Notes: generated by a model from the letters alone, not told the origin. Positions 1 to 8,483 are shown, numbered from the stretch's first letter. The stretch is 39,117 nucleotides of DNA from JAUVDZ01 sp964346325 (GCA_964346325.1 CAYFUK010000002.1:1-39117); one strand, 5' to 3'. A program made the numbers and translations.

Positions 1-1625
1 TGCAGCACGAGAGATTCAGCTTTGTTTCTTATTTCTATACCTTCTTTCTTTTTCTTGTCTTCTTCAGCGTGGGATTCTGCTTCTTTCTTCATCTTCTCGA
101 TTTCATCATCACCTATATTGGAGCTTCCGCTGATTGTTATATGTTGTTCTTTATTTGTTGCTTTATCAACGGCTTTTACATTCAGGATTCCGTTTGCGTC
201 GATATCAAATGTGACTTCAATTTGAGGCACACCTCTTGGTGCGGGCGGAATTCCGTCAAGAATGAATCTACCAAGAGATTTATTGTCAGCCGCCATCGGT
301 CTTTCACCCTGCATAACATGAACTTCAACCGAAGTCTGATTATCCGCAGCGGTTGAGTAAACCTGCGATTTGCTTGTGGGAATTGTCGTGTTTCTCTCAA
401 TCATCGGGGTTGCAACACCTCCGAGTGTTTCGATAGAAAGGGTTAGGGGAGTAACATCCAATAACAGAATGTCTTTAACATCTCCCTGCAATACTCCCGC
501 CTGAAGCGCAGCACCCATTGCCACCACTTCGTCGGGATTAAGCCCTCTGTGTGGTTCTTTGCCGAAAATTTCTTCAACTTTTGCCTGAACAGCGGGCATT
601 CTTGTCATACCTCCAACCAATATTACTTCATTAATATCACTTGCGTAAGTTTTTGCGTCATCCATTGCTTTGCGGCATGGGTCAACGGTTTTTTCAATCA
701 AATCAGCGAAAAGGTCTTCCATTTTTGCCCTGCTGAGTTTGATATTCAGATGTTTAGGGCCGCTTGAATCTGAAGTGATAAACGGAATATTAACATCTGT
801 TTCATGCTGGCTTGAAAGCTCAATTTTTGCTTTTTCAGCCGCATCTTTAAGACGCTGTAGAGCAATTTTGTCTTTGCTTAAATCAACTCCCTGATCTTTT
901 TTGAATTCTTCAACAAGCCAATCCATTATTTGTTGATCAAAGTCATCACCGCCCAGCTGAGTGTTACCGTTTGTACTTAATACTTCAAATTGTTTTTCGC
1001 CTTCAACATTTGCGATTTCAAGAATTGATATATCAAATGTTCCGCCTCCCAAATCATAAACAGCGATTTTTTTGTCTTCTCCTTTTTTATCAAGTCCGTA
1101 AGCAAGTGCGGCAGCCGTAGGTTCGTTTATGATTCTTTCAACTTCGAGTCCCGCGATTTTACCTGCGTCTTTTGTAGCCTGACGCTGGGAGTCGTTAAAG
1201 TATGCCGGAACTGTTATAACGGCTTTTTCAATTTTTCCACCTGTGTATTTTTCCGCATCGGCTTTTAGTTTTTGTAAGATCATAGCCGAAATTTCGGCGG
1301 GTCTGCGCTGTTTGCCTTCAAGAATCATTTCCACTTCACCGGATTTACCTTTTGCACATTTAAAAGGCATTCTTTCGATATCTTTTTTAGATTCATCATA
1401 AGTATGACCAATAAAACGTTTTGCTGAAAAAATTGTATTTTCAGAATTTGTAACAGACTGTCTTTTCGCTGAAACACCGACTAAACGTTCTCCGTCTTTA
1501 ACAGCCACCATAGAAGGTGTTGTCCTATTGCCTTCTGCATTCGGTATAACGGTTGGTTCTCCGCCTTCCATTATTGCCATACAGCAATTTGTTGTTCCTA
1601 AATCAATTCCGAGTATTTTTGACAT
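1..1625 (-). CDS. dnaK: DnaK (Hsp70 chaperone), C-terminus cut by window edge
   Basis: ATP-driven Hsp70 chaperone of the cytoplasm, working with GrpE and DnaJ. About 541 codons from the ATG at 1625 run off the left edge; full-length DnaK is usually 600-640 residues, so the nucleotide-binding domain and the substrate-binding beta-sandwich are present and most of the helical lid is missing. Visible motifs: the N-terminal phosphate loop GIDLGTTNCCMA, the VPAYFNDSQRQATKDAG segment, the DLGGGTFD phosphate-2 motif, the LVGGMTRMPAVQ adenosine motif and the substrate-domain LLLDVTPLTLSIET segment. It follows grpE on the same strand with a 71-bp gap that holds its own promoter and CIRCE operator, so it can be transcribed apart from hrcA-grpE. 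No ribosome-binding site is visible before the ATG. dnaJ may follow beyond the edge; that is inference. Confidence 0.97.
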   Translation of the reverse strand, partial: MSKILGIDLGTTNCCMAIMEGGEPTVIPNAEGNRTTPSMVAVKDGERLVGVSAKRQSVTNSENTIFSAKRFIGHTYDESKKDIERMPFKCAKGKSGEVEMILEGKQRRPAEISAMILQKLKADAEKYTGGKIEKAVITVPAYFNDSQRQATKDAGKIAGLEVERIINEPTAAALAYGLDKKGEDKKIAVYDLGGGTFDISILEIANVEGEKQFEVLSTNGNTQLGGDDFDQQIMDWLVEEFKKDQGVDLSKDKIALQRLKDAAEKAKIELSSQHETDVNIPFITSDSSGPKHLNIKLSRAKMEDLFADLIEKTVDPCRKAMDDAKTYASDINEVILVGGMTRMPAVQAKVEEIFGKEPHRGLNPDEVVAMGAALQAGVLQGDVKDILLLDVTPLTLSIETLGGVATPMIERNTTIPTSKSQVYSTAADNQTSVEVHVMQGERPMAADNKSLGRFILDGIPPAPRGVPQIEVTFDIDANGILNVKAVDKATNKEQHITISGSSNIGDDEIEKMKKEAESHAEEDKKKKEGIEIRNKAESLVL

Positions 1626-1648
1626 TTTTAATTTGGTTAATTTTAATG

Positions 1649-1675
1649 TTAGCACTCTCTATTATAGAGTGCCAA
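1649..1675 (-). promoter_or_regulatory. CIRCE operator of dnaK (HrcA binding site)
   Basis: Inverted repeat TTAGCACTC-N9-GAGTGCCAA on the plus strand. It matches the CIRCE consensus (TTAGCACTC-N9-GAGTGCTAA) at 17 of 18 arm bases. The 9-bp spacer contains the -10 box of the dnaK promoter, so HrcA bound here would block RNA polymerase directly. The hrcA gene lies 0.5 kb upstream. Confidence 0.95.
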
Positions 1676-1689
1676 TTATATGACGTCAA
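1661..1689 (-). promoter_or_regulatory. dnaK sigma-70-type promoter inside CIRCE
   Basis: Read on the minus strand: TTGACG (-35, 1684-1689), 17-bp spacer, TATAAT (-10, 1661-1666). The -10 sits in the centre of the CIRCE element, the classic arrangement for a housekeeping promoter repressed by HrcA and relieved by heat or misfolded protein. The start codon lies about 35 bases downstream. Confidence 0.85.
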
Positions 1690-1696
1690 GAAATTT

Positions 1697-2188
1697 TTAA
1701 GTACCGTCTCCGACTTTAACTTTAGCCGGTTTTAAAGCTTCTTCTCCGAGCATGTAGCCGCCTTCAAACTCTTCCGTAATTACATCTTTTTCACCCGGGC
1801 CGCTTGCAACAGCTTCATGAAGGTTGGGGTTAAATTTTTCACCCGCGGTTTTCATTTTTTTAATATTGAATTTTTCCATAATCTGTTCAAATTGTTTCAC
1901 TATTGAATCAATTCCTTTTGCCCAGTCATTATCTTTTAAGTCTTCGGGTATATTTTGTTTTGCTCTTTCAAAACTGTCAAAAACAGGCAGGATTTCCAAA
2001 AAAACATTGGCACAAGCAAACTTCGCGAATCGTTCTTTTTCTTCTTCCATTCTTCTTTTGGAATTCTGAAGTTCGGCGGTTGCACGTTTGGCGGTATCCG
2101 TCAGTTCTTCGATTTTTGAATTTGCCTGTTCCAGTTTCTGACCCAGTTTTATTAATTCCGGATTTATCTTTTCCTTTTCATCATTCAT
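1697..2188 (-). CDS. grpE: GrpE nucleotide exchange factor
   Basis: Co-chaperone that releases ADP from DnaK. 163 residues, slightly short for the family (about 180-200). The N-terminal half is charged coiled coil (KIEELTDTAKRATAELQNSK), as in the GrpE dimer stalk. The C-terminal half has the beta-domain signature: the LPVFDSFERA segment, NLHEAVASGPG and the glycine-rich GGYMLGEEALKPAKVKV ending. It starts 11 bases after the hrcA stop, so the two genes form an operon. The order hrcA-grpE-dnaK is the standard one. No Shine-Dalgarno sequence is seen. Confidence 0.95.
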   Translation of the reverse strand: MNDEKEKINPELIKLGQKLEQANSKIEELTDTAKRATAELQNSKRRMEEEKERFAKFACANVFLEILPVFDSFERAKQNIPEDLKDNDWAKGIDSIVKQFEQIMEKFNIKKMKTAGEKFNPNLHEAVASGPGEKDVITEEFEGGYMLGEEALKPAKVKVGDGT

Positions 2189-2199
2189 TTTATATAAGG

Positions 2200-2910
2200 T
2201 TATTTGTTTAATAAAGATTTAACTTCTTCAAGTACGGCTCTGTTAAAGGGATAATTCATCCTTGTAGGCCCCAGTATGCCCATATATCCCTTAAATCCGT
2301 CTTTTTCATATGTGGTAACCATAAGAGTGCAACTGTGAATTTGTTCCAATATGTTTTCTTTTCCGATAAAACTTTTAACGGAATCATCAGTATCAAGTTT
2401 TTCCAAAAGCCTTCTGAAATAATCATCACGCTCAAGAACTTCTATTACCTGGCTTGCATTTATACTTTGACTAATAAATTCAGGCTGCTTTAAAGCATTG
2501 GCAATGCCCAAATAAAAAGTTCTTTCATTGTCCGGTGTTGTTGCGAAACTAACATTTTCGGTTGCTCTGGAAATAAGATTAACAGCATCGTAAATTTGTT
2601 CTTTTATTTTTTCTACATGATACTGTTTGCGAATTATTTTTAATTTTGAGAGTGCATTTTTTTTGGCTTCTTTATAATCGGCTATTTCATCGACATAAAG
2701 TCTGTAACCTTCATCAGTGGGAATACGTCCCGCGGAAGTATAAGGTTGATAAATAAGACCTTCCTTTTCGAGATTGGCCATATCATTCCGAATAGTTGCC
2801 GGACTTACATCGAATCTGTAACTTACCAGAATGGTTTTACTGCCAACAGGTTCGGCGGTTTGAACAAAGTGTTTAACTATTGCTTTTAATATTTTCTGTT
2901 TTCTGTCCAT
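2200..2910 (-). CDS. hrcA: HrcA heat-shock repressor, short form
   Basis: Repressor of class I heat-shock genes that binds CIRCE. The start is set at the ATG at 2910 (MDRKQKILKA), giving 236 residues; a longer reading from GTG 2931 would overlap the CIRCE operator and is unlikely. The N-terminal winged helix is clear (SPATIRNDMANLEKEGLI and TSAGRIPTDEGYRLYVD). The C-terminus keeps the family signature GILGPTRMNYP. HrcA is usually about 340 residues, so roughly 100 are missing from the middle, where the family carries its inserted dimerising domain. First gene of the hrcA-grpE operon and autoregulated by the CIRCE at 2925-2951. Confidence 0.93.
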   Translation of the reverse strand: MDRKQKILKAIVKHFVQTAEPVGSKTILVSYRFDVSPATIRNDMANLEKEGLIYQPYTSAGRIPTDEGYRLYVDEIADYKEAKKNALSKLKIIRKQYHVEKIKEQIYDAVNLISRATENVSFATTPDNERTFYLGIANALKQPEFISQSINASQVIEVLERDDYFRRLLEKLDTDDSVKSFIGKENILEQIHSCTLMVTTYEKDGFKGYMGILGPTRMNYPFNRAVLEEVKSLLNK

Positions 2911-2924
2911 AATTACAGATTGAA

Positions 2925-2951
2925 TTAGCACTTGTTATTATATAGTGCTAA
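2925..2951 (-). promoter_or_regulatory. CIRCE operator and -10 of the hrcA-grpE operon
   Basis: Inverted repeat TTAGCACTT-N9-TAGTGCTAA, one mismatch per arm against CIRCE. The spacer contains TATAAT on the minus strand (2937-2942), mirroring the dnaK arrangement. A possible -35, TTGAAA (2958-2963), is only 15 bp away, so the -35 is uncertain. This indicates negative autoregulation of hrcA. Confidence 0.9.
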
Positions 2952-2973
2952 TTATTTTTTTCAATATTTTATT

Positions 2974-3016
2974 AAAAATGCCGGGTCTGGTTCAATAATG
3001 AACCAATGTCCCCGGC
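2974..3016 (-). terminator. Probable rho-independent terminator after the 3045 gene
   Basis: Strong two-part hairpin: outer stem GCCGGG (2980-2985) with CCCGGC (3011-3016), inner stem TGGTTCA (2988-2994) with TGAACCA (2999-3005), and a 4-base loop. Read on the minus strand it lies 28 bases past the stop of the 3045 gene and is followed by CATTTTTAAT. The U-tract is modest. It would insulate the gap operon from hrcA. Confidence 0.65.
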
Positions 3017-3044
3017 TAAGTTGGCGATAGCTAAAAAAGAGCAA

Positions 3045-3536
3045 TTACAAACTGATAAAAGGACCAAGAGCAACACAGGACTTTCGGATTAACAACCAGG
3101 CTTTTTCCACTTCAAGTTTAGAGAAAAGCGGAATATCCGCCGGATTAACCACTGTATTAAAGGTTGCTTTATTAAGCATATGCCCTTCTCTTTTTTCGCA
3201 GAATTCAAGAAATTTAAGTACCAATTCTTCAGACGGTATTCTTTGGTTATTCCTTTTACGCTCCAAAGAACCCAGAAAAATAGTTGCCTGCAGCGGTATT
3301 GTTACAAACTGAGTTGGAAGAAAATGCCAGATTTGGTCTACTTTCAGGTTGTCAGGGAAAAATTCCCTGATTAGTTTTCTTGCTACTCTTCTTACTTCTT
3401 CTTCGTTATTAATAACTCCTTCCAGCTTCCGCATGTATTTCATGGGCTCGGTGACTGCGATGTGATCTGCGACCTGTTTTTGCAACTTGTCTCTCCTGCA
3501 GCGGTTTGTTCCCGGAATTGCCTTTTCAAGCATCAT
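3045..3536 (-). CDS. Hypothetical protein downstream of gap
   Basis: 163 residues from the ATG at 3536; a TTG nine bases earlier is possible but less likely. I do not recognise the family. The protein looks soluble, with basic and amphipathic helices (RRVARKLIREFFPDNLKV) and no signal peptide or membrane segment. A hydrophobic stretch (HFLPTQFVTIPLQATIFLG) is too short and broken by prolines to be a clear membrane helix. It follows gap by 50 bases on the same strand with no terminator between and a strong hairpin after it, so gap and this gene are probably co-transcribed. That it is coding is supported by operon position and its normal amino-acid composition; function unknown. Confidence 0.7.
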   Translation of the reverse strand: MMLEKAIPGTNRCRRDKLQKQVADHIAVTEPMKYMRKLEGVINNEEEVRRVARKLIREFFPDNLKVDQIWHFLPTQFVTIPLQATIFLGSLERKRNNQRIPSEELVLKFLEFCEKREGHMLNKATFNTVVNPADIPLFSKLEVEKAWLLIRKSCVALGPFISL

Positions 3537-3586
3537 TTCGTACAAAAAATAAGCTTAATAAATTTTCTTATAAAGTCAATATGTAA

Positions 3587-4591
3587 TTACATTTTACTGC
3601 CGATATAGGCTGCCATATCAACTGTTCTTTCGGAATAACCCCATTCATTGTCGTACCATGCAATTACTTTTACCATATTGCCTATTACTTTTGTTGATAA
3701 AGCATCAATAACCGCCGAATAATGTGTTCCTTTGTAATCCACACTGACCAAAGGGTCTTCACTGTATCCTAAAATATCTTTCAAATTATCTTGTGAAGCT
3801 TCTTTTAACACTTTGTTAACTTCTTCTTCAGATACTTCTTTTTCTACATTGCACACAAAATCTACAAGAGAAACAGTCGGTAAAGGCACTCTTATAGCCA
3901 TACCATCAAGTTTGCCTTTAATTTCAGGGTAAACAAGTTCAACAGCTTTTGCGGCACCTGTTGTTGTCGGTATCATTGAACTTATTGCCGCCCTCGAACG
4001 TCTGAAGTCTTTACTTGAAGCATCAAGAATATTTTGTGAAGTTGTTACGGCATGAACAGTTGTTAACAAACCTTTCTCAATACCAAAAGCCTCGTTTAAA
4101 ACTTTAATCACGGGAGCGGCACAATTGGTGGTGCATGAAGCATTTGAAATAATCTGATCTTTTTCAGTATGCAAATCGTTCTCATTAACTCCCATCAATA
4201 AGGTTCTGTCGATATTTTTACCCGGAGCGGTAATTAACACTTTTTTAGCGCCGGCCTGAAGATGTTTGCTTGCGCCTTCACGGTCTCTGAAAACTCCCGT
4301 TGCTTCAATTACAATATCAATATCATTTTCCGCATGTTCAAGTTCTTCGGGTTTTCTTGTGTGATAAACTTTTATGGATTTTCCGTTAACTTTAATTTCA
4401 TTATCATTCACTATTTCAACATCACCTTCAAACGGTCCGTAAGACGAGTCGTGTTTAAGCAGATGAACAAGCATTTCAACTTTATTCGGATCATTTATTC
4501 CTATAACATCGAGTTTGTTTCGCATTGCATTAATACGAAAAACCAGCCGGCCGATTCTTCCGAAGCCGTTGATAAATACTTTTGGTTTCAT
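3587..4591 (-). CDS. gap: Glyceraldehyde-3-phosphate dehydrogenase, type I
   Basis: Glycolytic and gluconeogenic enzyme interconverting glyceraldehyde-3-phosphate and 1,3-bisphosphoglycerate with NAD(P). 334 residues, the usual length. The Rossmann start is VFINGFGRIGRLVFR. GINDP near residue 31 carries the aspartate typical of NAD preference. The catalytic motif SNASCTTNCAAP puts the nucleophile at Cys153. The C-terminal segment WYDNEWGYSERTVDM is complete. It is divergent from tsaC, with overlapping promoters between them, and probably leads an operon with the hypothetical gene at 3045. With fba and fbp further along it supports a working lower Embden-Meyerhof route. No Shine-Dalgarno sequence. 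Confidence 0.97.
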   Translation of the reverse strand: MKPKVFINGFGRIGRLVFRINAMRNKLDVIGINDPNKVEMLVHLLKHDSSYGPFEGDVEIVNDNEIKVNGKSIKVYHTRKPEELEHAENDIDIVIEATGVFRDREGASKHLQAGAKKVLITAPGKNIDRTLLMGVNENDLHTEKDQIISNASCTTNCAAPVIKVLNEAFGIEKGLLTTVHAVTTSQNILDASSKDFRRSRAAISSMIPTTTGAAKAVELVYPEIKGKLDGMAIRVPLPTVSLVDFVCNVEKEVSEEEVNKVLKEASQDNLKDILGYSEDPLVSVDYKGTHYSAVIDALSTKVIGNMVKVIAWYDNEWGYSERTVDMAAYIGSKM

Positions 4592-4606
4592 AATAAATTA
4601 GTTAGG

Positions 4607-4635
4607 TTGCGTGCATAGTAATAGCGCAGTAGAAT
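4607..4635 (+). promoter_or_regulatory. Candidate tsaC promoter
   Basis: TTGCGT (4607-4612), 17-bp spacer, TAGAAT (4630-4635), giving a leader of about 20 bases before the ATG at 4660. It overlaps the divergent gap promoter. Confidence 0.5.
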
Positions 4636-4647
4636 GGTTTCGGTCAA
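4618..4647 (-). promoter_or_regulatory. Candidate gap promoter
   Basis: On the minus strand: TTGACC (4642-4647), 18-bp spacer, TATTAC (4618-4623). The -35 is good and the -10 is weak. It overlaps the oppositely directed tsaC promoter, so the two polymerases would compete. Confidence 0.45.
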
Positions 4648-4659
4648 TAACAAATCATT

Positions 4660-5268
4660 ATGAAAAGGTTGACAGTTAAAGGAGATAAATGGGGAACTAC
4701 AGTGGAAGAGGAGTTTGTCCGGACACTGGACAAGGGAGGTATTGTTTTACATCCTACGGAAACATGCTATGGACTCGCGGTTGATATTTTTAACGAGGAT
4801 GCAATCGAAAAACTTTATCAATTAAAAAAAATGCATCAGTTTAAACCTGTAAGTATCGTAGTCGGTGATATTGAGGATGCCAGGCACTGGGGTGAAGTAA
4901 AAGGCGATTCTCTGGAATTAATGAAAAGATTTTGGCCGGGCCCTTATACTTTTATTGTTAACAGATCTTCAGCAATACCAAGGTTTTTTAATAAAGGTAA
5001 TGAAAAAGTGGGCTTAAGAAACCCCGAATATGAAAGTCTGCTGAATTGTACAAAAAAGCTTGGACATCCCTTTACCACAACTTCCGCCAATATCTCGGGC
5101 AAGTCGGAAACATATGCTGTTGAAGATTTTTTTACACAATATAAAAGCAATCAAATGACTCATGAACCCGATTTGATTATTGACGGAGGTTTTATAGGTG
5201 TTCAGGAACCGAGCACGGTTTATGATTGCGTTGATGATAATTTAATAAGAGGGGAGATAGATATCTAA
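4660..5268 (+). CDS. tsaC: Threonylcarbamoyl-AMP synthase (Sua5/YrdC/TsaC family)
   Basis: Makes threonylcarbamoyl-AMP from threonine, bicarbonate and ATP, the first step of the universal t6A37 modification of ANN-decoding tRNAs. 202 residues: the YrdC domain only, without the extra Sua5 C-terminal domain. Family motifs: HPTETCYGLAVDIFN, the FKPVSIVVGD lysine/serine region, RFWPGPYTFIV and TTSANISGKSE. It starts alone between gap (divergent) and the antiporter (convergent). The stop codons of tsaC and the antiporter overlap by four bases (CTAA). The other t6A genes (tsaB, tsaD, tsaE) are not in this window. Confidence 0.93.
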   Translation: MKRLTVKGDKWGTTVEEEFVRTLDKGGIVLHPTETCYGLAVDIFNEDAIEKLYQLKKMHQFKPVSIVVGDIEDARHWGEVKGDSLELMKRFWPGPYTFIVNRSSAIPRFFNKGNEKVGLRNPEYESLLNCTKKLGHPFTTTSANISGKSETYAVEDFFTQYKSNQMTHEPDLIIDGGFIGVQEPSTVYDCVDDNLIRGEIDI

Positions 5269-6212
5269 ATATCATGGAAATAAAGTATTTTTAATACTGC
5301 ATAAATAATAAAAGCCACTATTAATAATGCAGATTCTCTTTTTCGAAGTTTTTCTTTATATCTGAATAAAACCAAAACCAAAACAGATAAAATCAATAAA
5401 GCGGGTATATCGAATATTATTATTTCTCTGCTGATTTTAAGTTCCGCAATTACAGCCGCTGCTCCTATGGGAATCAGTGTATCAAAAATATTACTTCCGA
5501 TAAGATTACCAACTGCAATTTCTCCGGCCTTTTTTCTTATGGCAGTAATCGAAATTGCAAGTTCAGGCAGGCTTGTGCCCAGGCCGAGTAGCAAAACACC
5601 TATTAATGATTGCGAAAGATTGAATTTTTCACTTAGAGCTACGGCGTTATCCAATGTTAGATTTGAGGCTCCGTATAATAAGGCAAACCCGCCAAGCAGA
5701 GAAAGCGTTGACCATAGAATATGAAGCTTTGGCGGTAAAATAACTCTCTCTTTAACTTTTTCTTCTCTGTATAAGCTGATAACATAAAAAATATAAATTA
5801 TTATAAGTATCAAACCTTCGATTCTTGTGATATCTCCGTTAAAACTTACAAGAAAAAGCAAAACCGTAGATGTGATTAAAACAAGTCCGTCTCTGTAAAT
5901 TTGTTTTTTTGTTAATTTGAGTACGGCAAATAAACCGACTATCCCCATTGTTAGTCCGATTTGTCCGAAATTGCTTCCAATAACATCACCCACAATTATT
6001 CCTGAAGTTTCTGTTCCTCCCAGCCTGTTAAAGGCGCCCTGAATATTTATAAAAAGTTCGGGCAGATCACTACCGAAAGAAAGTATGGTGAGGCCGAGAA
6101 TCAGGTTTGATATTTTATAATGCTTGCCAATATTCAAAGCCCCTCTTGTAACGAGTTCAGCTCCGATTAAAAGTCCGGATATTCCCAGAATCAGAAGTAA
6201 TGTTTCTGTCAT
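5265..6212 (-). CDS. Ca2+/Na+ (cation/proton) antiporter, CaCA family, YrbG-like
   Basis: Inner-membrane exchanger of the CaCA superfamily. 315 residues with about ten hydrophobic segments arranged as two inverted halves. Each half carries an alpha-repeat: LSFGSDLPELFINIQGA with GDVIGSNFGQIG in the first, and LGTSLPELAISITAIRKKAG with GNLIGSNIFDTL in the second. These acidic residues bind the cation. The first repeat has GSDLPE in place of the common GTSLPE. The substrate (Ca2+ or another cation, against Na+ or H+) cannot be read from sequence. It is convergent with tsaC and divergent from the SLH gene at 6300. Confidence 0.9.
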   Translation of the reverse strand: MTETLLLILGISGLLIGAELVTRGALNIGKHYKISNLILGLTILSFGSDLPELFINIQGAFNRLGGTETSGIIVGDVIGSNFGQIGLTMGIVGLFAVLKLTKKQIYRDGLVLITSTVLLFLVSFNGDITRIEGLILIIIYIFYVISLYREEKVKERVILPPKLHILWSTLSLLGGFALLYGASNLTLDNAVALSEKFNLSQSLIGVLLLGLGTSLPELAISITAIRKKAGEIAVGNLIGSNIFDTLIPIGAAAVIAELKISREIIIFDIPALLILSVLVLVLFRYKEKLRKRESALLIVAFIIYAVLKILYFHDI

Positions 6213-6221
6213 ATTTTAATA

Positions 6222-6250
6222 ATAACATGAAAACCGCTTTGTTTTGTAAA
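6222..6250 (-). promoter_or_regulatory. Candidate antiporter promoter
   Basis: On the minus strand: TTTACA (6245-6250), 17-bp spacer, TGTTAT (6222-6227). The -10 ends ten bases before the ATG at 6212, so the transcript would have almost no leader. It overlaps the divergent promoter of the 6300 gene. Confidence 0.45.
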
Positions 6251-6271
6251 TATAATAAGTTGTTGTATAAT
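6244..6271 (+). promoter_or_regulatory. Candidate promoter of the SLH gene at 6300
   Basis: TTGTAA (6244-6249), 16-bp spacer, consensus TATAAT (6266-6271). The ATG lies 28 bases beyond the -10. Confidence 0.6.
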
Positions 6272-6299
6272 TTTCACCAAGTACCAATAACCCGATGAA

Positions 6300-8483
6300 A
6301 TGAAAAAAATAAGTATGCTTTTTATTATGGCAGGCTTCTTTATTAGTTCAGTTACGGTAAATGCTGCATTAATAACATCAGAAGATACACCTCCGCCATT
6401 AATGAATTTATGGGCTGCTGACGATAATTATCAAACCGCTTTGGCATGGGCCTTTGAGAATAATGTTCTTACAGGCGACGGAACAACAGGTGACATTAGA
6501 CCAACAGATTGTGTGAAAAGAGCTGAAATATTAAAAATGCTTTATAATGTGCTTAAGATTGAAACCGACGGTGCGCAGGCAGAGCTTTTTTCAGACACTT
6601 ATGCGGATCAGTGGTACGCTGATTATGTAAAAAAAGCACGAGAAAAAAACACTGTTAAAGGTTACCCGGATGGAACTTTCAGACCCGCACAATGTGTGAA
6701 CAGGGTTGAAGCTTTAAAGATGGCTCTTTTGGAATTTCCCAATATAAATGCCGAAAGTGTAGCTTTAAATAGTTATGCCGATGTTTCTCCGGAGGAGTGG
6801 TATTACCAGTATGCCAGTTATGCTATTTCAAATAATTTTGTTGGATTGAAGCATACAACCCGGACCCCTGATTATACAAAAATGAATTATTTTCCCGGGG
6901 ATTCAATGACCAGAGAAGAATTTGCTGAAATGCTATACAGGTTAAAAACAGTTCAGGATAATGGTTTGATTGGTTATGATTCTTCTTATGGCCCTGAAAA
7001 CGTTATTACAACCACTGTAAAGGATTATAATTTGGAACCGGAAGAATTTTTTGATTATGAAACCCCATTGTTCGCAGTTTTGGATACAAGAAACGAAGGT
7101 CTTGTAAGTATATTGGATGGATATCTGAATCAATCTCCCGCCGGTGATGCCGAAGGTTTTATTGAAGTGGCACTTGAGGATTTAACAGATGAGTTGTTAA
7201 AAGCAAATTTGAATTATGAAGATGATCTGGCTCCTGCTTTTGAAGGTGGTTTTGAACTTATGTATGGTCAGAATTTACTAATAACGGTAAGCAATTCTAC
7301 CGCTCTAAATTCGGTTATTGATAAAATGGCTGAACTGGATGATTATTCAAAATCGAATTTATTCGGTTTTAACACTTTTACTAACGAAAAAGAGCAAATT
7401 TATTTAGCTTATACAGATGATGTATTGGTTGCATGGCCCAGTTTTTCAGCAAGATATCTTTCACTTCAGAGTATAAAAAACGATGAACAAAATCTTTTAC
7501 AAAATACTGATTATACACAATACGAAGATACAGTTCCTTATCCGAATGTTGGAACCTTTTACTTTAATATGACAACAACAGGCGAGTCGGGTATTTTTGC
7601 ATTGGTTCCGGATACTGAAGGATTAAAATTCCATTATAGAATGGAAGGTTATGGAAACAGTGCATCAAAAGTTCCATATATGTATCAAAATCTACCTGCA
7701 AACAATATTTTGCTTTATGGAGAAAATTACGGCCTTGCTGACAGAACAACTTCTCTTGGTTATGACACTATCACTGAATTGAAAAATGAAGGAATTATAG
7801 TTAGTGATGGTGAATGGCTTAATAAGGGTTTCGCTTTATTAATACAGGATACGGGGTCTCTGATTCCGGGAATTTCATATTATTTTGACGCAGACGGATA
7901 TTTACCACAGGCTGAAGATGACCTGGAAGCATTTAACGGTTTGGTTGACCAAATGATTACTGAAATGCAGGCTGAAGATGCTGATTTAGCTAATTTGATA
8001 AATAAAGACACGGTAAATTTTGACGGTGCGAATTTGTATCGTGTGACAATTGACATTGCATCGCTTCCTCGGGAGGAACTTGATGAATTAGCTGTATTTG
8101 CTGACTTTTTCACAACACCGCTCGAATTTTATTATGGAATTACCAGTGATGATTATGTGGTACTTGCATTATATTCAGGTTTTGATTCCGTATATGGTCA
8201 GGTTCCGGCTATTTCCGAAGATCGGAATATTGCCGAAGGCATGAATTATCTTGAAGATTATTCAAATGGTATGAGCTATGTTTCTGTAGCCAATATGGTT
8301 AATTATATTGACGAATTGGTCCTGGCAATTGAAGAAAGCACCGAACCAATGTCTGTTGATACCAAAGAATCATATAATGAATTTATGTCATATTTTGATA
8401 TCGTAGAATATATTATAACAGGCGAAAAAGAGTTTGAGGATTTTGCCGGTGGTTTAATGTTTGTAAAAATGAATTCAGAATAG
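6300..8483 (+). CDS. Secreted protein with three SLH domains and a large DUF3352-like region
   Basis: Predicted cell-surface protein of 727 residues. A signal peptide covers residues 1-22 (hydrophobic core, then VNA before the cut). Three S-layer homology domains follow, at about 42-88, 97-145 and 160-217. The second has the typical TVKGYPDGTFRPAQ turn. SLH domains usually bind pyruvylated wall polymer. Cys71 and Cys132 sit at the same position in the first two SLH domains, which is unusual. The remaining 500 residues are acidic, rich in Asn, Asp and Tyr, with no membrane helix; segments such as LFAVLDTRNEGLVSILDGYL resemble the DUF3352 family, but I hold that assignment loosely. Monocistronic; its stop overlaps the convergent COG2426 gene by nine bases. 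Confidence 0.85.
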   Translation: MKKISMLFIMAGFFISSVTVNAALITSEDTPPPLMNLWAADDNYQTALAWAFENNVLTGDGTTGDIRPTDCVKRAEILKMLYNVLKIETDGAQAELFSDTYADQWYADYVKKAREKNTVKGYPDGTFRPAQCVNRVEALKMALLEFPNINAESVALNSYADVSPEEWYYQYASYAISNNFVGLKHTTRTPDYTKMNYFPGDSMTREEFAEMLYRLKTVQDNGLIGYDSSYGPENVITTTVKDYNLEPEEFFDYETPLFAVLDTRNEGLVSILDGYLNQSPAGDAEGFIEVALEDLTDELLKANLNYEDDLAPAFEGGFELMYGQNLLITVSNSTALNSVIDKMAELDDYSKSNLFGFNTFTNEKEQIYLAYTDDVLVAWPSFSARYLSLQSIKNDEQNLLQNTDYTQYEDTVPYPNVGTFYFNMTTTGESGIFALVPDTEGLKFHYRMEGYGNSASKVPYMYQNLPANNILLYGENYGLADRTTSLGYDTITELKNEGIIVSDGEWLNKGFALLIQDTGSLIPGISYYFDADGYLPQAEDDLEAFNGLVDQMITEMQAEDADLANLINKDTVNFDGANLYRVTIDIASLPREELDELAVFADFFTTPLEFYYGITSDDYVVLALYSGFDSVYGQVPAISEDRNIAEGMNYLEDYSNGMSYVSVANMVNYIDELVLAIEESTEPMSVDTKESYNEFMSYFDIVEYIITGEKEFEDFAGGLMFVKMNSE

